Below, piece by piece: positions 1 through 8,853 of a DNA stretch of 64,000 nucleotides. Under the pieces are notes generated by a model that was not told the origin of the DNA, searched no databases, and saw only the letters and a list, made by a program, of their open reading frames with translations. Position numbers and translations under genes: made by a program. This DNA comes from Dokdonella_A sp044227025 (GTDB lineage: Bacteria > Pseudomonadota > Gammaproteobacteria > Xanthomonadales > Rhodanobacteraceae), in the NCBI RefSeq assembly GCF_044227025.1, contig NZ_JBGAFX010000003.1, positions 310,001 through 374,000 of the forward strand, given 5' to 3'. Within the stretch, counting starts at the first letter, position 1. Each line of letters starts with the position of its first letter.

Positions 1-412
1 GCTGGATCGATCCAGACCATCACGACTTCACCGTCGGCATAGACGCAATGGCTGTCGTCTTCCGCGACGATGCGGTGCGCGATCGTGACCGATGAGGTGC
101 CGATGCGCTTCGTCGCGAGTTCGGTCACGATACGGCCCGGCCACGCGAGCTGGCGCCGGAAATTCACCTGCGCCGCCGCGACGACCGGCATCATCGACTC
201 GTCGAACCACGGGCCGTTCACGCCGGCAAGCCAGGCGAGGCGGGCTTCCTGCGCGTAGACCAGGAAGGTCGCGTTGTTTACGTGATTGAACGCGTCGAGA
301 TCTGCCCAACGCACCGTCATCGCTACGCGCGCGAGCGGCCGCAGGTCGGCAGCGGCGGGTTCGACCGGCGCGACGGCGGTTGTTTTCGTGGTCTTCGTCC
401 TGCGTGCGCCCG

Positions 413-416
<4 letters not shown>
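1..416 (-). CDS. Acyl-CoA thioesterase, 4HBT hotdog family (3' end cut by window)
   Basis: Reading from ATG at 416 down to the window edge gives about 138 residues with the hotdog-thioesterase signature RWADLDAFNHVNNATF near residue 41; the Asp and the NHVNN segment match the 4-hydroxybenzoyl-CoA thioesterase/YbgC-like family, which hydrolyses acyl-CoA thioesters in the cytoplasm. A Thr/Ala-rich, low-complexity N-terminus of about 35 residues precedes the fold. The start codon overlaps the uvrA stop (ATGA at 416-413), so it is probably translationally coupled to uvrA as the second gene of the operon. The C-terminus lies outside the window. The exact acyl substrate cannot be read from sequence. 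Confidence 0.82.
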
Positions 417-3277
<2,861 letters not shown>

Positions 3278-3449
3278 GCGGCGGGGGAGATGGGGGAAGA
3301 GGGCGACTATAACAACCGCCGTCTCGCCTTTCGCGACGGTTGGCTCCAGGGTCGCGATTGCGGACAGGTGCGGGCGGGCTGGCTTCGGGGGGAAGCTATC
3401 GCCGGTGGAACGAAGGTCGAAGTCGCCCGGCGCGTGCGATAACAACGAC

Positions 3450-3478
3450 TTGCGATCAACTTCAGGGTCGATTAGACT
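3450..3478 (+). promoter_or_regulatory. Candidate sigma-70 promoter of rplU-rpmA
   Basis: TTGCGA (3450-3455), 17-nt spacer, TAGACT (3473-3478), about 70 nt before rplU in the 271-bp uvrA/rplU divergent spacer. The spacing is ideal and the boxes are fair matches. The predicted leader of about 65 nt contains a GC-rich inverted segment (ccggtccaggccgg near 3490-3505). Confidence 0.45.
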
Positions 3479-3548
3479 GCGCGGCTCGCTCCCGGTCCAG
3501 GCCGGGTGCGCAGGCTGATTTCAGAATAACTACAGAGGCATAGCCATC

Positions 3549-3872
3549 ATGTACGCAGTCATCGTTACCGGCGGTCGCCAGTACCGCGTGGCGCAGGGTG
3601 AGACCTTGCGCGTCGAAAAGCTCGTCGCCGACATCGGCGCCGAGGTCAAGCTGGACCAGGTCCTGCTGGTCGGCGAGGGCGACGGGGTCACCGTCGGCGC
3701 CCCGCTGGTCGCCGGAGCGCTGGTCACCGCGAAGGTGGTGTCGCACGGTCGCGGCGAGAAGATCCGCATCGTGAAATTCCGTCGCCGCAAGCACTTCCGC
3801 AAGGAGACGGGTCACCGTCAGCATTACACCGAAATCGAAATCGTCGGCATCACCGGCGCGGGCAAGAAGTAA
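3549..3872 (+). CDS. rplU: 50S ribosomal protein L21
   Basis: L21, a 23S rRNA-binding protein of the large subunit. The 107-residue product starts MYAVIVTGGRQYRV and ends with the conserved KHFRKETGHRQHYTEIEI segment; the usual length is 103-104. An AGAGG ribosome-binding site lies about 10 nt before the ATG. It is followed 12 nt later by rpmA and then obgE, the classical L21-L27-Obg order, so it is the first gene of that operon. Confidence 0.98.
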   Translation: MYAVIVTGGRQYRVAQGETLRVEKLVADIGAEVKLDQVLLVGEGDGVTVGAPLVAGALVTAKVVSHGRGEKIRIVKFRRRKHFRKETGHRQHYTEIEIVGITGAGKK

Positions 3873-3884
3873 GGGAGCACGGCA

Positions 3885-4142
3885 ATGGCACATAAAAAGG
3901 CAGGCGGCTCAACCCGCAACGGTCGCGACTCGAACCCGAAGTACCTCGGCGTGAAGATCTATGGTGGCCAGGCGGTCGAAGCCGGCAACATCATCGTCCG
4001 CCAGCGCGGCACGCGCTTCCATCCGGGCGCGGGCGTCGGCCTCGGCCGCGACCACACGCTGTTCGCCCTGGTCGATGGCACGGTCGAGTTCAAGGTCAAG
4101 GGCGCCGAAGCGCGCAAAACGGTCAACGTCATCCCGGGCTGA
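3885..4142 (+). CDS. rpmA: 50S ribosomal protein L27
   Basis: L27, whose N-terminal tail reaches the peptidyl-transferase centre. The 85-residue product begins MAHKKAGGSTRNGRDS with the basic Gly-rich tail intact and no N-terminal cleavage extension of the Firmicute type. RGTRFHPGAGVGLGRDHTLF is the family core. It is co-transcribed with rplU; an intrinsic terminator follows at 4166-4194, so obgE probably receives read-through or has its own promoter. Confidence 0.98.
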   Translation: MAHKKAGGSTRNGRDSNPKYLGVKIYGGQAVEAGNIIVRQRGTRFHPGAGVGLGRDHTLFALVDGTVEFKVKGAEARKTVNVIPG

Positions 4143-4165
4143 TCGCCAACGCGATCGGTTCTGCG

Positions 4166-4194
4166 AAGGCCCCGCCTCGTGCGGGGCTTTTCGT
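4166..4194 (+). terminator. Rho-independent terminator after rpmA
   Basis: GCCCCGC (4169-4175), loop ctcgt, GCGGGGC (4181-4187), then ttttcgttt. A/T pairs at the base extend the stem to 4166/4190. Confidence 0.85.
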
Positions 4195-4201
4195 TTGTGG
4201 A

Positions 4202-4346
4202 CCGGGATTGGGGATTCGGGATTCGCAATGGCGAAATCAGATTCCCGCCCCATGACGGCCTTTCGAGGGCATCATGCTGCCGGTTCGCGCTGATGAGGCG
4301 CTCGTCAGGTTTTTCCGAATCCCCCATCCCGAATCCCCAATCCCGG
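4202..4346. repeat. Inverted GGGATTGGGGATTCGGG repeats flanking the obgE leader
   Basis: Left arm 4202-4225 (ccgggattggggattcggga followed by ttcg) is the reverse complement, with a 6-7 nt insertion, of the right arm 4316-4346. They enclose about 90 bp and end 8 nt before the obgE ATG, so a transcript could fold into a long hairpin just upstream of the start. A related fragment (attcgggattgg) occurs at 5850-5861 near rpsT, so this looks like a dispersed intergenic repeat. Confidence 0.8.
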
Positions 4347-4354
4347 CCCCCGCA

Positions 4355-5398
4355 ATGAAATTCGTCGACGAAGCCACCATCCACGTCTATGCCGGCAACG
4401 GTGGCAGCGGCTGCGTCAGTTTCCGGCGCGAGAAATTCATCCCGTTCGGTGGTCCGGATGGCGGGGACGGCGGCAGCGGCGGCAGCGTCTGGCTGGTCGC
4501 CGACGAAGGCATCAACACCCTGATCGACTTCCGCCATCAGCGCGTCTATCGCGCGCAGCGCGGCGAGAACGGCATGGGCCGGCAGATGGCTGGCAAGGGC
4601 GGCGAGGACACCTTCATCCGCGTTCCGGTCGGTACGGTCGTGATCAACACCGCGACCGACGAAGAGATCGGTGACATGACCACGCATGGCCAGCGCCTGC
4701 TGGTCGCCCAGGGCGGCCACGGCGGCCTCGGCAACATCCACTTCAAGAGTTCGGTCAACCGGTCGCCGCGCAAGACCACGCCCGGCAGCCCCGGCGACGA
4801 GCGCGAGATCAAGCTCGAACTGAAGGTCCTTGCGGACGTAGGCCTGCTCGGCTTCCCGAATGCGGGCAAGTCGACCCTGATCCGCGCGGTGTCGGCGGCG
4901 ACGCCGAAGGTGGCCGACTATCCGTTCACGACGTTGCAACCGCATCTCGGCGTCGTGCGTATCGAAACCGACCGCAGCTTCGTGATCGCCGATATCCCCG
5001 GCTTGATCGAAGGCGCCGCCGAAGGCGCCGGACTCGGCATCCAGTTCCTCAAGCATGTCGCGCGCACGCGCCTGTTGCTGCATGTCGTGGACATCGCGCC
5101 GCTCGACGGCATCACCGATCCGGTCGCCGAAATCCGCGCGATCGAGACCGAGCTCAAGGGGTTCGACCCGAAGCTGCTGAAGCGGCCGCGCTGGCTGGTG
5201 TTCAACAAGGCCGACCTGCTCGCGCCCGAAGAACGCGAGAAGGTCGCCAAGGCGATCGTCAGGAAGCTCAAGTGGAAGCAACCGTGGTACGTGGTGTCGG
5301 CGATCGCGCGCGAGGGCACGTGGCCGATGTGCCTGGACATCCAGCGCTTCTTCGACGAGCAGAAATACGCCGCCGAGGCGGCGGAGCAGGGCGCGTGA
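4355..5398 (+). CDS. obgE: GTPase ObgE/CgtA
   Basis: Obg-family GTPase involved in 50S ribosome assembly and stress control. Start chosen at 4355 (MKFVDEATIHVYAGNG), the conserved N-terminus; the longer reading from 4274 would translate the intergenic repeat. The product has 347 residues: glycine-rich Obg fold at 1-158, then the G domain with G1 GFPNAGKS (166-173), G2 DYPFTT, G3 DIPGLIEGAAEG, G4 NKAD and a G5 SAIA-like motif. The extra C-terminal tail found in E. coli is short here. It lies downstream of rplU-rpmA. Confidence 0.98.
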   Translation: MKFVDEATIHVYAGNGGSGCVSFRREKFIPFGGPDGGDGGSGGSVWLVADEGINTLIDFRHQRVYRAQRGENGMGRQMAGKGGEDTFIRVPVGTVVINTATDEEIGDMTTHGQRLLVAQGGHGGLGNIHFKSSVNRSPRKTTPGSPGDEREIKLELKVLADVGLLGFPNAGKSTLIRAVSAATPKVADYPFTTLQPHLGVVRIETDRSFVIADIPGLIEGAAEGAGLGIQFLKHVARTRLLLHVVDIAPLDGITDPVAEIRAIETELKGFDPKLLKRPRWLVFNKADLLAPEEREKVAKAIVRKLKWKQPWYVVSAIAREGTWPMCLDIQRFFDEQKYAAEAAEQGA

Positions 5399-5428
5399 GC
5401 GTCGGCGCCGGAGCAGTGCAGATCCCGG

Positions 5429-5456
5429 CGTCATGCCCGCGAAAGCGGGAATCCAG
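5429..5456. repeat. Dispersed TCATGCCCGCGAAAGCGGGAATCC palindrome
   Basis: Short palindrome built on CCCGCgaaaGCGGG, a very widespread proteobacterial intergenic repeat. A degenerate pair in opposite orientations occurs at 23159-23235, where it runs into the gtrA-like reading frame. Confidence 0.75.
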
Positions 5457-5505
5457 CGGCTTGTTCACGGGGCACTACCGCGTGTCGTCCGGGCAGCAAC
5501 GGGAA

Positions 5506-5538
5506 ACAAAAAAGCCGGCCCGTAAGGCCGGCTTTTTC
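5506..5538. terminator. Bidirectional terminator between obgE and rpsT
   Basis: aaaaaa, GCCGGCC (5514-5520), cgtaa, GGCCGGC (5526-5532), ttttt. A-run and T-run on both sides let it serve the convergent obgE and rpsT transcripts. Confidence 0.93.
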
Positions 5539-5574
5539 GGGAAGCGCCCCGCGATCAGGGTCGATCGCGCGAAT

Positions 5575-5835
5575 TCACAGCGCCTTGATGTGCGCGGTCA
5601 GGCGGCTCTTGTGACGGGCGGCCTTGTTCTTGTGGATCAGGCCACGCGTGGCGTAACGATCCATCACCGGCTCGGCGATCTTGTACGCGGCTTCGGCCTT
5701 CGCCTTGTCCTTGGCTTCGATCGCCTTCACGACATTCTTGATCGCCGTGCGAACCATCGAACGCGCGCTGGCGTTGCGCTGGCGGTGCTGCTCGGACTGG
5801 CGCGCACGCTTCTTCGCGGACTTGATGTTGGCCAA
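5575..5835 (-). CDS. rpsT: 30S ribosomal protein S20 (UUG start)
   Basis: S20, a 16S rRNA-binding assembly protein. The reading frame stays open upstream to 5985, but the family begins (M)ANIKSAKKRARQSEQ; here ANIKSAKK is preceded directly by TTG at 5835-5833, with GGAG about 7 nt before it. I therefore call a UUG start, giving 86 residues (E. coli S20: 87 with Met). E. coli rpsT also starts at UUG, a feature tied to its autogenous translational control, so regulation by free S20 is plausible here. A strong promoter lies at 5903-5875 on this strand and the bidirectional terminator at 5506-5538 follows the gene. Confidence 0.95.
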   Translation of the reverse strand: MANIKSAKKRARQSEQHRQRNASARSMVRTAIKNVVKAIEAKDKAKAEAAYKIAEPVMDRYATRGLIHKNKAARHKSRLTAHIKAL

Positions 5836-5874
5836 GGGACTGCTCCGGTATTCGGGATTGGAAAAAGACTGCGG

Positions 5875-5903
5875 ATTATGCCGGGGCGCTTTTTCCACGT
5901 CAA
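5875..5903 (-). promoter_or_regulatory. rpsT promoter
   Basis: On the minus strand: TTGACG (5903-5898), 17 nt, CATAAT (5880-5875). This is among the best sigma-70 matches in the window and predicts a leader of about 33 nt before the UUG start. Confidence 0.8.
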
Positions 5904-6047
5904 TCGACTGCGCCGCGACGTACCGCTGAAGTTCGACACATGCACCGAAGTTTCCCGTCCACGCCGGGCGAGCGGGTTTTCCCATCCGTGCGCGTCGAGC
6001 GCAGCGAGCGGTAACGAGCGGCGCAGCGCCCGAGCAGGCCTTGCAGG

Positions 6048-6090
6048 CCCTTCGACTACGGCCTTCCAGGCCTGCGCTGAGGCCGAACGG
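6048..6090. repeat. CCCTTCGACT...GAGGCCGAACGG dispersed repeat
   Basis: Runs from CCCTTCGACTACGGCC to CTGAGGCCGAACGG. A second copy in the opposite orientation lies at 63695-63738. This is a familiar intergenic repeat type in proteobacteria, with outer ends that can pair with those of neighbouring copies. Confidence 0.7.
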
Positions 6091-6140
6091 ACCCTCAGCG
6101 AGCCAGCCCGGCCTTCGGCCCTCCGCCCTCAGCCCTCGCC

Positions 6141-7748
6141 ATGACCCGTCCCAGCCTGCTTCGCTCGATGCTGAGCTTCAGTGGCGGGACCTTCGTCTCG
6201 CGCATCCTGGGTCTGGTCCGAGAACAGGCGATCGCCTACGCGTTCGGTGCGAGTGCGGCGACCGACGCTTTCTGGGTTGCGTTCCGCATCCCGAACTTCC
6301 TGCGCCGCCTGTTCGCCGAGGGCTCGTTCTCGGTCGCGTTCGTGCCGGTGTTCACCGAGGTCAAGGAGACGCGCCGCCACGAGGACTTGAAGCAACTCGT
6401 CGCGCGCACCGCCGGCACGCTCGGCGGCGTGTTGTTCGTGGTGACTGCGCTCGGGATGCTCGGCGCGCACTGGCTCGCGGCCGGCTTCGCGCCCGGCGCG
6501 ATCGACGAGCCGGCGAAGTTCGCGCTGACCACCGACCTGCTGCGCGTGATGTTCCCGTTCCTGTTGTGCGTGTCGCTGACCGCGCTCGCCGGCGCGGTAC
6601 TGAACAGCTTCCACAAATTCATGTTGCCGGCGTTGACGCCGGTCATCATGAACCTGTGCATGATCGTCGCCGCGCTGTGGTGGTCGAAGGCGTTCGACGT
6701 GCCCATCATGGCGCTCGGCTGGGCGATTTTCGTCGCCGGCATCCTGCAACTGCTGGTGCAGTTGCCGTCGCTCGCGAAACTCGACCTGCTTGCGTTGCCG
6801 CGCTGGGGCTGGCGCCACCCGGATGTGCGCCGGATCCTGAAACTGATGGTGCCGACGCTGTTCGGCTCGTCCGTCGCGCAGATCAACCTGCTGCTCGACA
6901 CCCTCATCGCCTCGTTCCTGATCACCGGTTCGCAGACATGGCTGACGCAGAGCGATCGCCTGCTCGAATTTCCGCTCGGCATCTTCGGCGTCGCGCTCGG
7001 TACCGTGATCCTGCCGTCGTTGTCGCGCCATCACGTGACGACCGATCGCGACGGCTTCGCGAAGGCGCTCGACTGGGGCCTGCGGACCGCGTTGCTGATC
7101 TCGGTTCCGGCCATGCTCGCGCTGGTGCTGCTGGCCAAGCCGATGCTTGCGACCCTGCTGCAGCACGGTCGTTTCACCGCACATGACGTCGACATGGCCG
7201 CATTGTCCCTGTCGGCTCTTTCGTTCGGCCTGCCTGCGTTCGCGCTGGTCAAGGTCGTCGCGCCAGCGTTCTATGCGCGCCAGGACACCAGGACGCCGGT
7301 GCGCGCCGGCATCGTCGCGATGATCGCCAACATGCTGATGAACCTGCTGTTCGTCGGCTTGCTGTTCCATCTCTGGCACAGGCCCGAGGACCTCGCCGAC
7401 GGATGGTTGGCCGCCATCGCCAAGGTCCCGGGCCTGCATATGGGCCTCGCGCTGGCGAGCGCCCTCGCCAGTTACCTCAATCTCGGCCAGCTCTGGCTCG
7501 CACTGCGCCGCGACGGCGTGTACGTGAGCCAGCCGGGCTGGACCCGGCACCTCCTGCGCCTCGGCGCGGCCTGCGCGGCGATGGTCGCCGTGCTCGCTGT
7601 CGGCCTGTGGCAATGGCCGGAGTGGGGCGACTGGACCCCCATGTCGCGCGTGCTGCGCCTGGGCGTGCTGATTGCGTCCGGCGGCGGCGTGTTCCTCGCC
7701 ACGCTGTTCGCATGTGGCTTCCGCCTGCGCGACCTGCGCGCTGTCTAG
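6141..7748 (+). CDS. murJ: Lipid II flippase MurJ
   Basis: MurJ (MviN) moves lipid II across the inner membrane for peptidoglycan synthesis. The 535-residue product is hydrophobic throughout, with the MOP-superfamily pattern of about 14 membrane segments; the N-terminus LLRSMLSFSGGTFVSRILGL and the FGASAATDAFWVAFRIPNFL segment are characteristic, and the conserved LFAEGSFSVAFVPVF follows. Start at the ATG at 6141, which matches the family N-terminus. It heads the plus-strand run murJ-ribF-ileS-lspA-ispH; a 115-bp gap and a -10 box separate it from ribF. Confidence 0.97.
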   Translation: MTRPSLLRSMLSFSGGTFVSRILGLVREQAIAYAFGASAATDAFWVAFRIPNFLRRLFAEGSFSVAFVPVFTEVKETRRHEDLKQLVARTAGTLGGVLFVVTALGMLGAHWLAAGFAPGAIDEPAKFALTTDLLRVMFPFLLCVSLTALAGAVLNSFHKFMLPALTPVIMNLCMIVAALWWSKAFDVPIMALGWAIFVAGILQLLVQLPSLAKLDLLALPRWGWRHPDVRRILKLMVPTLFGSSVAQINLLLDTLIASFLITGSQTWLTQSDRLLEFPLGIFGVALGTVILPSLSRHHVTTDRDGFAKALDWGLRTALLISVPAMLALVLLAKPMLATLLQHGRFTAHDVDMAALSLSALSFGLPAFALVKVVAPAFYARQDTRTPVRAGIVAMIANMLMNLLFVGLLFHLWHRPEDLADGWLAAIAKVPGLHMGLALASALASYLNLGQLWLALRRDGVYVSQPGWTRHLLRLGAACAAMVAVLAVGLWQWPEWGDWTPMSRVLRLGVLIASGGGVFLATLFACGFRLRDLRAV

Positions 7749-7851
7749 GGCGGTGCGCGCGCAAGCGCGTGCCCCGCTGCAGGTCCGCCTTGACGCGCGC
7801 ATCCGGCGACGCGCATTCCGCCGTACGGCGCGCCTGCTGCGGCGCAGCGGC

Positions 7852-7857
7852 TATACT
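7852..7857 (+). promoter_or_regulatory. -10 box of ribF, leaderless geometry
   Basis: TATACT with exactly 6 nt to the ribF ATG at 7864, which would put the first transcribed base at or next to the start codon. No -35 consensus at the expected distance and no Shine-Dalgarno sequence in between. Confidence 0.5.
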
Positions 7858-7863
7858 CATCCG

Positions 7864-8853
7864 ATGAACCTGCTTTTCCGTGATGCCGCGGGGCCGAACC
7901 TGGCTCCGGGCGGCAGCGTTTTGTGCGTCGGCGCGTTCGATGGGCTGCATCTCGGCCATCGTGCGTTGCTCGCACACGTGCGCGAGCGCGCGACGGCGCA
8001 GGCACTGACGCCGCTCGCGATCAGCTTCGAACCGATCCCGCGCGAATTCTTCGCCCGCGGCGTTCGCGTGCCGCGCGTCGCCAGCGTGCGCGAGAAGATC
8101 GCGCAGATCGGCTCCAGCGGGATGTCCCTGCTGTTGCTGCGCTTCAACGACGGGCTCGCGGCGATGTCCGCCGAGGCCTTCATCGAGGACGTGCTGATCG
8201 CGCGCGCGGATGCGCGCGAGGTCTGGGTCGGTGCCGACTTCCGTTTCGGTCACGCACGCCATGGCGACGTCGCGCTGCTGCGGGCGCACGGTGAGCGACG
8301 CGGCTTCACGGTCGAAGTGATGGACGACGTCGCGATCGATGGCGCGCGCGTCAGCAGCAGTGCGATCCGGCGCCACCTCGCTGCCGGCGAATTCGATGCC
8401 GCGGCGCGCCTGCTTGGTCGGCGCTTCGCGATTGGCGGGCACGTGGTGCGCGGACGCCAGCTTGGCCGCAAACTGGGTTATCCGACCGCAAATATCCGCC
8501 TCGGCCGGCGTACCGCGCCGGTCGCCGGCATCTTCGCGGTACAGGTGCACGGCGTCGAAGCGTCACCGCGCGCGGGCGTCGCCAGCCTCGGCGTGCGGCC
8601 GACCATCGATGGCGACGGCGAGCCCCTGCTGGAAGCGCACCTGTTCGATTTCGACGGCGACCTGTACGGTCGCCGCATCGAGGTCGAGTTCGTGCAAAAG
8701 TTGCGCGACGAGATGAAATTCGACGATCTCGACGCCATGGTGAAGCAGATCGACCGCGACGCGGAGGATGCGCGCGGCATCCTCGGCGTGGCACGCGTCG
8801 AGGTGAAGCAAGGCCCTGGCGCGAGCGCCATAACCCACACGGTTGCCGCATGA
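7864..8853 (+). CDS. ribF: Bifunctional riboflavin kinase/FAD synthetase
   Basis: Makes FMN and then FAD from riboflavin in the cytoplasm. The 329-residue protein has the nucleotidyltransferase motif GAFDGLHLGH (23-32) of the N-terminal FAD synthetase domain and the KLGYPTANIRL motif at about 200-210 of the C-terminal flavokinase domain, followed by GVASLGVRPTI and a LYGRRIEVEFVQKLRDEMKF end. I chose ATG 7864: the reading frame extends upstream to 7672 but that part is Arg-rich and unlike the family. The stop overlaps ileS by 4 nt (ATGA at 8850). See the leaderless-promoter note. Confidence 0.97.
   Translation: MNLLFRDAAGPNLAPGGSVLCVGAFDGLHLGHRALLAHVRERATAQALTPLAISFEPIPREFFARGVRVPRVASVREKIAQIGSSGMSLLLLRFNDGLAAMSAEAFIEDVLIARADAREVWVGADFRFGHARHGDVALLRAHGERRGFTVEVMDDVAIDGARVSSSAIRRHLAAGEFDAAARLLGRRFAIGGHVVRGRQLGRKLGYPTANIRLGRRTAPVAGIFAVQVHGVEASPRAGVASLGVRPTIDGDGEPLLEAHLFDFDGDLYGRRIEVEFVQKLRDEMKFDDLDAMVKQIDRDAEDARGILGVARVEVKQGPGASAITHTVAA

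Larger units (their letters stand above)
5836..6140. other. rpsT-murJ divergent spacer with repeats
   Basis: No gene seen in these 305 bases. They hold the rpsT promoter (5875-5903), a palindromic repeat at 6048-6090 and, just before murJ, a C/T-rich run ending ccctcagccctcgcc (6124-6138) that resembles the repeat at 31727-31804. I found no clear murJ promoter or Shine-Dalgarno sequence. Confidence 0.7.

Noticed and set aside
3278..3448. SOS (LexA) box before uvrA
   Set aside because: No palindrome of CTG-N10-CAG or the TTAG-type Xanthomonas motif was found in the spacer.
6129..7802. 557-residue minus-strand frame opposite murJ
   Set aside because: His/Arg/Gln-rich shadow; murJ on the plus strand is clear.
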